DNA from: GWE2-42-39 sp942493345
GTDB taxonomy: Bacteria > Bacteroidota > Bacteroidia > Bacteroidales > Prolixibacteraceae
Assembly (NCBI GenBank): GCA_942493345.1
Contig: OW818695.1
Span: 3,162,001-3,226,000, forward strand
Direction: 5' to 3'
Length of the DNA: 64,000 bases
The position numbers were made by a program, and so were the translations under genes. Below, one piece after another: positions 36,800 through 45,876 of this stretch. The notes beneath the pieces were generated by a model. The model saw nothing but the letters and a program-made list of their open reading frames with translations, was not told the origin of the DNA and made no database searches. The stretch's first letter is position 1. Every line of letters starts with the position of its first letter.

Positions 36800-38149
36800 T
36801 TATATTTTCAATTTTGGTTCCCAACCTGGTTCGTATTTGCGGCTCCACAATTTCATGGCATCGCGGTCGAAAATCCGGCCGGTCTTTACATCCACATCAA
36901 ATCCTTTTTTTACGCGGTAGGAGATGTTCGCATAGTGAGTTAGATGCTGACTGACAACACCCATCGCAATGGGAGAAGTAAGCTGTTCGGTTCCCCGGAT
37001 GGTATTGAAGAAATTTTGCACGTGGCGGGTGGTCATGTCGCCGCCGCCGCCCAGCGTATTCCCTGCTTCCTGCGAAGCCGATTTGCTGTCTTTAATCAAT
37101 TTCCCGTTCAGGTCGAAAATCTTGTAAAGATTGCGGTTTACAAAAACAGAACCTTCCGAACCATAAACGATTGTTCCGCGGTCCGATCCGTAGGTATCGT
37201 AGCCGGTGCGGCTGCGTCCGTCCCATTTTATAATTTTATTTTTGGGGAAGCGGAATAGGGCGTCCATGGTGTCGTACATTTCCCAGCCATCGTCTTTAAA
37301 ATGACGTTTGTCTGCTTCCACAAAAACATATTCCGGGTAATCGACCTGCAAAGCCCAGCGCGCAACGTCCAGTTCGTGTGTCGCGTTGTTTCCCATTTCG
37401 GCCGTGCCGAAATCCCAGCCGTACCAGTGCCAGTTGTAGTCCCAGGTATCGTGCATGTATTCTTTTCGTGGCGATGGCCCTTGGAACAAATCCCAGTCGA
37501 GTCCTGTCGGAACCGGCGCTTTCACCGGGTTTGGCACACGTCCGCGTTTGTTGGTATAAAAAGCAACCGCTTTGTAAGCGTCACCAATAATTCCCCCGTG
37601 AATAGCTTTCATAATTTCATTGGTGTGATCCGACGAACGCTGCTGGTTCCCCATCTGGATTACTTTTCCGTAGTGCTTTTGGTAAGCAATCAGTAATTCT
37701 CCTTCGTGTGGGTTGTGACTGCAAGGTTTTTCCAGGTACACGTGTTTACCGGCTTCAACAGCCATAAAGGTGCCCGGTGCATGCCAGTGGTCGGGCGTTG
37801 AATTAAAAATTGCGTCCAGCTTTGGATCGGCCAGCACTTTGCGAACATCGTTTTCCAGCGTTGGTTTATAATTAAGCTGTTTGGCGAATATCTGAGCTGC
37901 GTTCTCACGCTGTTTCGCCATTACATCGCACAAATAGAGCAACTCCACATTGCTTTCTTTTAACGCAATGGGTTCGATGTAAGCGCTGTATCTGCGTCCT
38001 AATCCGATGATTGCAACACGCAACCGGTCGTTCGCTCCCATAATTTTCGAATAACTTTTAGCCGACATGCCTTGGGCAACTCCGCCAATTGTTATGCCTG
38101 CCGCACCAATGGCAGCTTTTTTTAAAAAGTCTCTTCTGTTTGAACTCAT
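36800..38149 (-). CDS. Gfo/Idh/MocA-family oxidoreductase with Tat signal
   Basis: 449 residues. The Tat signal is NRRDFLKKAAIGAAGITIGG, so the folded, cofactor-loaded enzyme is exported. The Rossmann motif is LRVAIIGLGRR near 44-54, the catalytic EKPCSHNPHEGE contains the family EKP signature near 133, and a C-terminal alpha/beta domain follows. Exported Gfo/Idh enzymes oxidise sugar hydroxyls, often at C3. With the neighbouring TIM-barrel epimerase and tandem DUF1080 protein it would fit a 3-keto-glycoside pathway. Substrate unknown; 16 bp separates it from the epimerase gene. Confidence 0.94.
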   Translation of the reverse strand: MSSNRRDFLKKAAIGAAGITIGGVAQGMSAKSYSKIMGANDRLRVAIIGLGRRYSAYIEPIALKESNVELLYLCDVMAKQRENAAQIFAKQLNYKPTLENDVRKVLADPKLDAIFNSTPDHWHAPGTFMAVEAGKHVYLEKPCSHNPHEGELLIAYQKHYGKVIQMGNQQRSSDHTNEIMKAIHGGIIGDAYKAVAFYTNKRGRVPNPVKAPVPTGLDWDLFQGPSPRKEYMHDTWDYNWHWYGWDFGTAEMGNNATHELDVARWALQVDYPEYVFVEADKRHFKDDGWEMYDTMDALFRFPKNKIIKWDGRSRTGYDTYGSDRGTIVYGSEGSVFVNRNLYKIFDLNGKLIKDSKSASQEAGNTLGGGGDMTTRHVQNFFNTIRGTEQLTSPIAMGVVSQHLTHYANISYRVKKGFDVDVKTGRIFDRDAMKLWSRKYEPGWEPKLKI

Positions 38150-38165
38150 TTTTATCAGGTTTAAT

Positions 38166-39005
38166 TTATTGGATAGCTTTTAACATTCCTCTCACATAGC
38201 CCATCGATTCTCCCATTCCGGGAAACGGGTTGTCACCGTCTTTTTCAAATTCAAGGGCCAGAACGCCGGAGTATCCCATGTCAATCAGATCGTTCAAAAA
38301 CACTTTGAAGTCGATCACGCCACGTCCGATTTCACAGGTCGAGCCGTCGGGATCAGCTCGTGTGACATCTTTGATATGGATATCCAGCACTCGGTCGAAG
38401 AAATCTTTCAAATCCTGCGACGGATTGCGTTGAATACGCATGGTATGGCCAATATCGATGCACAAGCCCATTCTTGGATCCATATTTTTGATCAGCACAT
38501 ACGCGCTTTCAGCGCTCGGATAAAGTTTATCGCCCGGGCCGTGGTTGTGAATCGCCAGTTTAATGTCGTATTCTTTTACTTTCTTTTCGACATACGGCAA
38601 TAGTTCGTGGTTGGGAACACCCACAATCATCTTCATCCCGGCTTTGCGGGCATATTCAAACGCCTGATCTGCTTCAGCTTCTGTTTTCATGTAAATAACT
38701 CCACCTGCATACAGGTCGATTCCGGCATCTTTGCATTTCTGAACAGCTTCCGCAATTTCAGCATCTGTAGCATCCAGCTTCATATGGAAACTTTTGAAAG
38801 CAATTTTATCGACGCCCAGTTGTTTGGTAAAAGCGAGGGTCGTGTCAAGCGAAAATTTCCGCAGCGAATAGGAGGCAATGCCCAGTTGAAATTTAATTTC
38901 CCGTTTCGGGGCTTGTTCTGCTTTTTTATTGCAATTGCACGACGTTACTATCACCAGGATAAACGCCGAAGCAAAAAGCAGCATTCGTTGAAAAAGAGGC
39001 TTCAT
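38166..39005 (-). CDS. Sugar phosphate isomerase/epimerase-like TIM-barrel lipoprotein
   Basis: 279 residues. Lipoprotein signal with VIVTSC (Cys near 23), unusual for a cytoplasmic isomerase and consistent with periplasmic action. The AP-endonuclease-2 type TIM barrel has LGIASYSLRKF, HNHGPGDKLYP, GLCIDIGHTMR and HIKDVTRADPDG, whose His, Asp and Glu (ALEFEKDGDN) form the divalent metal site. It lies 16 bp before the oxidoreductase gene and 1 bp after the DUF1080 gene. It may be an epimerase or a lyase/hydratase on 3-keto sugars. Confidence 0.9.
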   Translation of the reverse strand: MKPLFQRMLLFASAFILVIVTSCNCNKKAEQAPKREIKFQLGIASYSLRKFSLDTTLAFTKQLGVDKIAFKSFHMKLDATDAEIAEAVQKCKDAGIDLYAGGVIYMKTEAEADQAFEYARKAGMKMIVGVPNHELLPYVEKKVKEYDIKLAIHNHGPGDKLYPSAESAYVLIKNMDPRMGLCIDIGHTMRIQRNPSQDLKDFFDRVLDIHIKDVTRADPDGSTCEIGRGVIDFKVFLNDLIDMGYSGVLALEFEKDGDNPFPGMGESMGYVRGMLKAIQ

Positions 39006-39006
39006 T

Positions 39007-40350
39007 TTAGTTTAGTTTTTTAATTTTTATACTTCTGAAATTCACATTGTCGTTATGTTCCTGTAAAAGGATCGGGCTTTCTTCAGCCATTCCGAAATTT
39101 TCGAATTCGGCATATTTACTTCGCGCTACCAATGCTTTGTAAATGTTGTTTCCCCTGACATATTCCACTACTTTCATCCCGTTCAACCAATGCTCGACAC
39201 GGTTATCGGGATAAACAACAATCTGTCCCTGGTTCCATTCTCCGACTTTTTTCAGAAAGCGGGCATTTTTTTCGGAAGGAATTAAATCGTACAGCGAAGC
39301 AATGGTACGGTTTCCAACAACTCCAAGTTTGGCGTCGGGATGGGTGTCGGCAAGAATCTGGTACTCTAACCCAATAGAAGGACCGTTATTGCCAAGTCCA
39401 TATTTAATGCCACTGTTGGCGCCTTCGGTCAACTGGAACTCGAATTGCAGGGCAAATGCTTTGAATTTCTCGATGGTGACAATGTCGCCGCCTCTTTTTG
39501 AGTTATCGCCTCCGCTTGAAAGCACTGACAAAACGCCGTTTTTTACTTCCCATCCTTTTCTGGGAAATTGATCAGACGAAACGCTTTTCCATCCATTCGT
39601 AGTTGTCCCATCGAACAACAATTTCCATCCCTGTGTTTTTTCTGTTTCCGAAATATTATTGGGCAATAGGTTAATCACAAATACATCCTCCATCGGGGAT
39701 GGAACCAGATTTTTAGTTTGAATACGGATATTCCGCCAACGGATTTGCCGTCCGGGAGTGTCTTCTTTCCCAATGGCATGTACCTGCAGACAAATAAAAC
39801 CTTCGGGGGTCATGTCGTCAATCAGGCAGGCAACCGGAACGCCGTTTAGCCAGGTACGGATGTTCGGGCCGATACATTCGATCCGGTATTTGTTCCATTC
39901 GCCGCGTTTAAAAGCTTTTCCGCCTTCGGGATTGTAGGTGCAGGGGTACAGCCATCCGCGGCGTGCTTCGTCGTAAATACCGCCACTCCACGCGCGATCA
40001 GAGGGATCGACTTCGCACTGATACCCGTGAACCCGCCCATTGTTGTATTCCGTCGTACTTTCGCTACGGAATTGGATCCCTGAATTCATGTCGTCATCGA
40101 CCAGCAATTCAAGTTCCAATATAAAATCGCCGTAATTTTTTTCGGTAGCCAGGAATGAGTTTGGAGTATCGGCAACCGTAGTGCCAACTATTTCGCCCTT
40201 TACTACTTCGTATTTGGCTTTGCCATTTAGCTGTTTCCAGCCACGAAGGTCTTTGCCGTTAAACAGGCTTTCCCAGTTGCCCGATTTCGGGGCTGCCATA
40301 GCAATGCTGCATACCAATAAAAAGAGGAAATTGAATAAAAGGATTTTCAT
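39007..40350 (-). CDS. Tandem DUF1080 (3-keto-disaccharide hydrolase fold) secreted protein
   Basis: 447 residues. Signal peptide MKILLFNFLFLLVCSIAMA. Two DUF1080 copies: about 25-215 (WESLFNGKDLRGWK ... SGIQFRSES ... YQCEVDP) and about 235-447 (GWKLLFDGTTTNGWK ... SGIKYGLG ... LEYQILAD). The fold is a concanavalin-like beta-sandwich; members have been linked to hydrolysis or elimination of 3-keto glycosides. First gene of the three-gene unit with the epimerase and oxidoreductase, divergent from the membrane regulator at 40491. Confidence 0.93.
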   Translation of the reverse strand: MKILLFNFLFLLVCSIAMAAPKSGNWESLFNGKDLRGWKQLNGKAKYEVVKGEIVGTTVADTPNSFLATEKNYGDFILELELLVDDDMNSGIQFRSESTTEYNNGRVHGYQCEVDPSDRAWSGGIYDEARRGWLYPCTYNPEGGKAFKRGEWNKYRIECIGPNIRTWLNGVPVACLIDDMTPEGFICLQVHAIGKEDTPGRQIRWRNIRIQTKNLVPSPMEDVFVINLLPNNISETEKTQGWKLLFDGTTTNGWKSVSSDQFPRKGWEVKNGVLSVLSSGGDNSKRGGDIVTIEKFKAFALQFEFQLTEGANSGIKYGLGNNGPSIGLEYQILADTHPDAKLGVVGNRTIASLYDLIPSEKNARFLKKVGEWNQGQIVVYPDNRVEHWLNGMKVVEYVRGNNIYKALVARSKYAEFENFGMAEESPILLQEHNDNVNFRSIKIKKLN

Positions 40351-40490
40351 GATTTATCGAGTTTAGTTAGTAATATTCCGAAGCGTGTTCTGTTGAACGT
40401 TCACGAATGTACTAATTTAAACTTTTTCAGGTATATTTGCTAGCCACGAATGGGTTTTATAACCGTTATAAACCGAGTTATACCAAGAAA

Positions 40491-41663
40491 ATGAATTTCG
40501 ACAAAGATTTAATATCAAGGCAATTAAAGAAAATTATCGAAAGTCGTCACTTCTGTAAGTCGAGAATTAGCTGCGACTTGCTGGAATACCTGATTAATGC
40601 CACCCTCGAAGAAAAAAGCCCGAAAGAATTCACCATCGGCATCGAACTTTTTGGTAAAAAATACGGTGAAGAAACAAAGCCTGATGCAAATATCAGGGTT
40701 TACATTCATAATCTTCGAAAAAAACTGGATGACTATTACAAGGATGAAGGAAGCAAAGATCCTTTGGTCTTCGAAATTGAAAAAGGGAAATACAAAGTCA
40801 GTTTTATTTCGCGAAAAGACATCAAACTAAAGAAACAAAGAAGCTACTTCTATCCTTTTCTGATCAGTCTTTTATTGTTGTCCGGAACGATTTATTTGTA
40901 TCTGAATTCAGAAAGAAAAGAATCAAACCCATGGGGCGATTTGCCTGTTTGGCAGGATTTTGCCGATGATAATAAAAAAAACATGCTGGTGTTGGGCGAC
41001 TATTTTGTTTTCAGCGGGCTTTTGCCTACCGGAAATGTTGGAATTTATCGCGATTTCAGCATTAATTCGGAAGTTGAATACGAACACCTGCTCGACAAAA
41101 ACCCGGAGCTGGTTCAGTCGCTGACCAAGTCGCCCCTTACATACCTTTCGAAGATGGCTGCTTTTTGCCAAAATAATATTCAAAAAGTTTTTGCTAAAAC
41201 CGGAACGGAAATAGTCGTAAAACTTTCGTCCGATATTCAACCGACCGACCTGAAAGAATACAACATTATCTTCATTGGAAATTATAAAAACCTGGGACTT
41301 TTCGATAATATCGTCCGTGAATTGCATTTCGGCTTTGGAATTTCTTCCGGTTCCAGTCAGTATATATTTCCCTCGGACCCCTGCGCTGAAGTTTATGCAC
41401 CTGAAAACGACAATCTGAAACAAACTGATTACTCGTTGGTTATTTACACTGAAGGGTATAATAAAAACCGCTATCTGTTTTTTCTTTGCACACAGGATAT
41501 CGGGAATATTTCAACGGTTGGACAGATGACCAATCCCGGTTTCATGGAACAATTCAGTAAAAATCAGTTAAAACCGTTGGGGAAGGAATATTTTAAAGCG
41601 CTTTTCAAGGTAGATGGGATCAATAAAACCGATCTTTCATTTGAATTACTGAAGGTAGAATAA
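40491..41663 (+). CDS. Membrane-anchored winged-helix regulator, novel architecture
   Basis: 390 residues from the ATG at 40491; a TTG 54 bp upstream extends the frame but adds a poor sequence. Residues about 20-105 resemble the winged-helix domain often attached to bacterial adenylate cyclases and TolB-like proteins (LLEYLINATLEEK, FGKKYGEETKPDANIRVYIH, NLRKKLDDYY). A single transmembrane helix follows at about 119-138, then a roughly 250-residue extracytoplasmic domain with no recognised family (VLGDYFVFSG, SSQYIFPSD). The layout is that of one-component membrane regulators such as CadC/ToxR. Divergent from the DUF1080 operon (140-bp gap), so it may sense its ligand. Confidence 0.75.
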   Translation: MNFDKDLISRQLKKIIESRHFCKSRISCDLLEYLINATLEEKSPKEFTIGIELFGKKYGEETKPDANIRVYIHNLRKKLDDYYKDEGSKDPLVFEIEKGKYKVSFISRKDIKLKKQRSYFYPFLISLLLLSGTIYLYLNSERKESNPWGDLPVWQDFADDNKKNMLVLGDYFVFSGLLPTGNVGIYRDFSINSEVEYEHLLDKNPELVQSLTKSPLTYLSKMAAFCQNNIQKVFAKTGTEIVVKLSSDIQPTDLKEYNIIFIGNYKNLGLFDNIVRELHFGFGISSGSSQYIFPSDPCAEVYAPENDNLKQTDYSLVIYTEGYNKNRYLFFLCTQDIGNISTVGQMTNPGFMEQFSKNQLKPLGKEYFKALFKVDGINKTDLSFELLKVE

Positions 41664-41671
41664 TTTATATC

Positions 41672-41792
41672 AAAGTTGTCAAAAGTTGAGTATCAAAGAG
41701 TGAGTGTAACGATTTGATTTATTGGCTATAATGATATTTAGAAATGAAGAAGAACCAATAAAAGTAAGTTCAACTTTAAACAAATTCATCTA
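41672..41792. repeat. Intergenic repeat, copy 1 (matches 46206..46425)
   Basis: Block 1 (41672-41730) is 86% identical over 59 bp to 46206-46264, both ending ATTGGCTATA. Block 2 (about 41736-41792) resembles 46366-46425, both with an ATGAAG and a frame reading LNKFI. It fills the gap between the regulator and dnaJ. It may be a remnant of a duplicated gene start with its promoter. Confidence 0.6.
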
Positions 41793-42947
41793 ATCGAACA
41801 TGTCTTTCATTCGCTCGAAGAAGTTTTTTTCTCCCGGTTTTGGTGCATCCATAAAGTTTTCCGACTGCTGAAGTTTTTCCAGCAACTTCTTTTCTTCAAT
41901 ATTTAATTTTTTTGGTATCCAGATGTGTACGCGCACCAGCAGATCGCCACGCCCGTAGCCATTTACATCGGGAAGACCTTTGCCTCGCAGCCGCAACACT
42001 TTTTCGGGTTGGGTGCCGGGTTCGATTTTTACTTTTACTTTGCTGTCGATGGTCTGTATTTCGGAAGTAGTACCCAAAACAATTTCAGGGAAAGTGAGAA
42101 ACAGGTTATAGATAAGATTGTTTCCGTCGCGCACCAGTTCCATGTGTTCTTCTTCTTCGATAACGACCAACAGGTCGCCGTTGACCCCGCTGTGGCGTCC
42201 GGCATTTCCTTTGCCCGAAACATTCAGTTGCATTCCTTCGCCGACCCCGGCAGGTATCCGCACCGAAATAACTTCTTCTTCGCGTACAACCCCTTCGCCC
42301 TGGCAGTGAACACACTTATTGCGTATCATTTGTCCTTCGCCGTTACAGGTAGGGCACACGGTTGTTTGTTGCATTTGTCCCAGCAGAGTCTGTGTAACAC
42401 GGGTTACATGACCGCTTCCCCGGCAGGTTGTACAGGTTTCGTAGTCGGAACCGTTTTGCGCGCCAGTTCCGTTGCAATGATCGCAGGCAACATATTTTTT
42501 TACCTTCAGCTTTTTCTCAACACCTTCAGCAATTTCTTTCAACGATAGAGTCACTTTTACCCGGAGATCGGAGCCACGATGAACCCTGCGGCCACGGCTG
42601 TGTGAGTTGCCAAAGCCACCGAATCCGCCAAAGCCACCGCCACCAAAAATATCTCCGAACATCGAGAAAATATCATCCATCGACATGTCGTGCCCGCCGC
42701 CACTGAACCCGTTTGACCCGTTGCCCATACCGGCGTGGCCAAACTGGTCGTACCGTCTGCGCTTGTCCGGGTTGCTGAGTATTTCGTATGCTTCAGCTGC
42801 TTCCTTGAATTTTTCCTCTGCTTCTTTGTTGTTCGGGTTTTTATCGGGATGGTATTGAAGCGCTTTCTTCCGGTAGGCTTTTTTTATTTCCTCGGCAGTT
42901 GCGGTTTTGCTTACCTCCAATATTTCGTAAAAGTCTCTTTTTGTCAT
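41790..42947 (-). CDS. dnaJ: Chaperone DnaJ
   Basis: 385 residues, full length. J domain (about 1-70) with YHPDKNP, Gly/Phe-rich linker (about 75-125), four zinc-binding CxxCxGxG repeats (CDHCNGTG, CTTCRGSG, CPTCNGEG, CVHCQGEG, about 150-225), and the C-terminal substrate-binding domain. Co-chaperone that stimulates DnaK ATPase. Encoded 16 bp after grpE on the same strand, so the two form an operon; dnaK is not in the window. Confidence 0.98.
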   Translation of the reverse strand: MTKRDFYEILEVSKTATAEEIKKAYRKKALQYHPDKNPNNKEAEEKFKEAAEAYEILSNPDKRRRYDQFGHAGMGNGSNGFSGGGHDMSMDDIFSMFGDIFGGGGFGGFGGFGNSHSRGRRVHRGSDLRVKVTLSLKEIAEGVEKKLKVKKYVACDHCNGTGAQNGSDYETCTTCRGSGHVTRVTQTLLGQMQQTTVCPTCNGEGQMIRNKCVHCQGEGVVREEEVISVRIPAGVGEGMQLNVSGKGNAGRHSGVNGDLLVVIEEEEHMELVRDGNNLIYNLFLTFPEIVLGTTSEIQTIDSKVKVKIEPGTQPEKVLRLRGKGLPDVNGYGRGDLLVRVHIWIPKKLNIEEKKLLEKLQQSENFMDAPKPGEKNFFERMKDMFD

Positions 42948-42963
42948 TCCTGTTATTTATAAA

Positions 42964-43536
42964 TTACTCGCCGATAACCACTTTTGCAAACCTGATTATC
43001 TTGTCGTTTAACATGTATCCTTTCTGAATTACATCCACATTTTTTCCTTTCAGTTCTTCGGAAGGCGCTGGTATTTTTACAATGGCCTCGTGTAAATCGG
43101 TATCAAAATCTTTTTCTTTTGCATCGATTTCCTTTATTCCGTTTTGCTTCAGAAATTCCTGAAATTTGTTGTAAATCAGTTTTACGCCATCAGCTACCGG
43201 ATCGCCTTCTTCCTTGGCTCCCATCATTTGTATGGCGCGATCGAAATCGTCGATCACTGGGAGAATATTGACAAGGATGCTTTCGCCTGCCGATTTCATC
43301 AATTCCATTTTTTCCTTTAATGTCCGTTTCCTGAAATTATCGAACTCGGCTTGCAACCGGATGTGTTTGTCTTTTAACTCGTTCAGTTCGTTTTGTATTT
43401 TTTTCAATTCTTCTTCGGACTTATTCTTTTTCGAGACTTTTCCTTTTTTCTCCTCTTTCATTTCTTCCTTCCCGATCGACATGTTTTTTGCTTCTTCCTC
43501 GTTTATGGAGTCTTGCGTAACTTTTTCTTCTGACAT
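42964..43536 (-). CDS. grpE: Nucleotide exchange factor GrpE
   Basis: 190 residues from the ATG at 43536 (MSEEKVTQDS). The open frame extends 23 codons upstream, but that part is Cys/aromatic-rich and unlike GrpE, so the later start is chosen. Long acidic-basic coiled coil (about 20-85) leads into the GrpE head with NFRKRTLKEKMELMKS and the C-terminal beta wing ending GYMLNDKIIRFAKVVIGE. Exchanges ADP on DnaK. Operon with dnaJ. Confidence 0.97.
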   Translation of the reverse strand: MSEEKVTQDSINEEEAKNMSIGKEEMKEEKKGKVSKKNKSEEELKKIQNELNELKDKHIRLQAEFDNFRKRTLKEKMELMKSAGESILVNILPVIDDFDRAIQMMGAKEEGDPVADGVKLIYNKFQEFLKQNGIKEIDAKEKDFDTDLHEAIVKIPAPSEELKGKNVDVIQKGYMLNDKIIRFAKVVIGE

Positions 43537-43644
43537 AATTTCTGAATTAAAAAATTTCGATTCTGACAGTTTACAAAAATACTGCCATCCGCTGAATATA
43601 GACAATCTGACACCGGAATTAAACGAGAAAATGACAATTTGGTA

Positions 43645-43680
43645 AAAGAAAGCCCCGGGATGGCACTCCCAGGGCTTCTC
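43645..43680 (-). terminator. Terminator after the EF-G-like gene
   Basis: Read on the minus strand, AAGCCCTGGGA pairs with TCCCGGGGCTT (one G-U), followed by TCTTTT. It lies 40 bp after the EF-G-like stop and before grpE, so it separates the two transcripts. Confidence 0.88.
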
Positions 43681-43719
43681 ATTGTTAGTCTAGATTTGTA
43701 TGATACTAGAATATTGGTT

Positions 43720-45876
43720 CTATTCATCTTCCTGCTCGGCAGCATAAGCGGCCAGCAGTTCTTCCTGTACTTCCTGCGGAACTTTCTCGTATTCGGCAAA
43801 TTTCATGGTGAAACGTCCGCGTCCGCCGGTTAGTGAGCTTAACGAAGTGGAGTATTTGTTCATTTCTTTAAGCGGCACCCGGGTAGTAATTTTTTCATAT
43901 CCTTTTTCACTTCCCATTCCCATGATCAATGCACGGCGTCCTTGCAGGTCGCTCATTACATCGCCCATTCGTTCGCTGGGGGTGAATACTTCCATGTTGT
44001 AGATTGGTTCCAGGATTTTTGGCCCGGCAATTTTGAATGCCTGGCTAAACGCGTTGCGGCCCGCCAATTTAAATGAAATTTCATTCGAGTCGACCGGGTG
44101 CATTTTTCCATCGTATACATACACGATGATGTCGCGGGCGTACGAACCGGTAAGCGGGCCTTCTTCCATTTTTTCCATGATCCCTTTCAGGATGGCCGGA
44201 AGGAAGCGGGCGTCGATTGATCCACCAACAATACAGTTGCAGAAAACCAGTTTACCGCCCCAAGGCATTTTGTTTTCCTGTACGTCGCGTACCGAAATTT
44301 TTTGTTCTTTTCCGTCGAAGAAGAATACGTTTTTAGGAGCCGCGCCTTCTTCATAGGGTTCAATAATCATGTGTACCTCGCCAAACTGACCGGCACCGCC
44401 CGATTGTTTTTTGTGGCGGTACATTGCCTGTGCAAATTTGGTAATGGTTTCGCGGTACGGGATTTTCGGGGCAAGAAATTCGATATCAATTTTATGGATA
44501 TGGTCGAAGAACCATTTTAACGTGTTCAGGTGATATTCGCCCATTCCTTCGACAATAAGCTGTTTTAGTTCTTTGGAGTATTCAACCAGGTATGTTGGGT
44601 CCTCGAAGCGGATACGGTGAATAATTTCACCTACTTTTTCGTCGTCCGATTCGTTGATTGCTTTCACTGCAACACGGTATTTCGGATCAGGAAAAACAAT
44701 TGGTGCAAATTTGATGTCGAGTTCCTTCTCTCCGAGGGTTTGGTTGAATTTTGTTTCTTTTAGTTTGACCGAACAGCCAATATCTCCGGCGTACATTTCC
44801 GAAACACTGACCCTGTTTTTGCCTGCGGTTGCAAATATCTGAGAGATGCGTTCCTTATTCCCGTTGTGCGAATTAATCAGGTCTTTGCCTTCAGTTAATT
44901 TTCCCGACATAACTTTGAAATAAGTGATCTCACCAACATGCGATTCGATTGAGGTTTTGAAAACGAACAACGAAACGGGCTGTTTTTCGTCCATCACAAC
45001 GGGTTTGCCATTGACGATGTCCCTCATTGCTATTTCGCTTGGAGCCGGGGCAATGTTGCAGATAAATTCCAGCAACCGGTTTACCCCAATGTTTTTCTTG
45101 GCGCAGGTGCAGAACACCGGGAAAAAATCGCGTTGCATCATCCCGATTTTCATTCCTTTGCGCATATCGTCTTCCGAAAGCGAACCTTGTTCGAAATAGA
45201 GTTCCATCAACGATTCTTCGTTTTCGGCAGCCATCTCGATCAGTTGGTTATGCAGTTCGTCTGCTTTGTCTTTTTCTGAAGCGGGAATATCCAACACCTC
45301 AGGTTTTCCACCTTCCGGGCCGTATTTATATAATTTCATTTTCAGCACATCGACGATGGAGCTGAAGCCTGGTCCGGCGTCAACCGGGTATTGTACGATG
45401 GTTACTTTGTTGCCGAATGCAGCTTTGGCCTGTTCAACGGCTTGTTCGAAATTGGCATTTTCGTGGTCGAGCTGGTTGATAACGAAAACCAATGGAGTTT
45501 TTTTCTTTTCGGCATGGCGAGCGGCCGATTCAGTACCCGCTTCAATACCATTTGATGCACTCATCAGCATGATTGCCAGCCCGGTTACTTCAAGTGACGA
45601 AACTACGCCACCGCAAAAATCGTCCATCCCGGGTGTGTCGAGAATGTTGATTTTTTTATCGTTGTATTCGGTGTAGAGGAGGGTGGAATAAACTGAGTTT
45701 TGGTACTCTTGTTCGATGATTTGATAGTCGGAAACGGTGTTTTTGTGGGCGATGTCGCCTCTGCGGTTTATTACTCCACCCTCGAAAAGCATCGCTTCGG
45801 CGAGGGTGGTTTTTCCACTGCCGGAATTACCAATTAAAGTAATGTTCCGGATTTCATTGGTTTTATAGATTCTCAT
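43720..45876 (-). CDS. EF-G paralogue (EF-G2-like) with altered GTPase centre
   Basis: 718 residues with all five EF-G domains; the late domain IV/V part is intact (PSERMGDVMSDLQGRRALIM). The G domain is atypical. P-loop GNSGSGKTT at 16-24 lacks the canonical His/Asp of AHIDAGKTT; switch II is DTPGMDDF (80-87), so Met84 replaces the catalytic His; and the G4 motif is NQLD (134-137) instead of NKxD. Loss of that His predicts weak or absent GTP hydrolysis, as reported for the EF-G2 paralogue of Bacteroides that supports translation in starvation. It may therefore be a translocase for slow growth. It is not the main fusA, which would lie with ribosomal genes. Confidence 0.9.
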   Translation of the reverse strand: MRIYKTNEIRNITLIGNSGSGKTTLAEAMLFEGGVINRRGDIAHKNTVSDYQIIEQEYQNSVYSTLLYTEYNDKKINILDTPGMDDFCGGVVSSLEVTGLAIMLMSASNGIEAGTESAARHAEKKKTPLVFVINQLDHENANFEQAVEQAKAAFGNKVTIVQYPVDAGPGFSSIVDVLKMKLYKYGPEGGKPEVLDIPASEKDKADELHNQLIEMAAENEESLMELYFEQGSLSEDDMRKGMKIGMMQRDFFPVFCTCAKKNIGVNRLLEFICNIAPAPSEIAMRDIVNGKPVVMDEKQPVSLFVFKTSIESHVGEITYFKVMSGKLTEGKDLINSHNGNKERISQIFATAGKNRVSVSEMYAGDIGCSVKLKETKFNQTLGEKELDIKFAPIVFPDPKYRVAVKAINESDDEKVGEIIHRIRFEDPTYLVEYSKELKQLIVEGMGEYHLNTLKWFFDHIHKIDIEFLAPKIPYRETITKFAQAMYRHKKQSGGAGQFGEVHMIIEPYEEGAAPKNVFFFDGKEQKISVRDVQENKMPWGGKLVFCNCIVGGSIDARFLPAILKGIMEKMEEGPLTGSYARDIIVYVYDGKMHPVDSNEISFKLAGRNAFSQAFKIAGPKILEPIYNMEVFTPSERMGDVMSDLQGRRALIMGMGSEKGYEKITTRVPLKEMNKYSTSLSSLTGGRGRFTMKFAEYEKVPQEVQEELLAAYAAEQEDE

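Noticed and set aside
43537..43605. Upstream 23-codon extension of GrpE
   Set aside because: Cys/Phe-rich and unlike GrpE N-termini; the ATG at 43536 begins the usual acidic tail.
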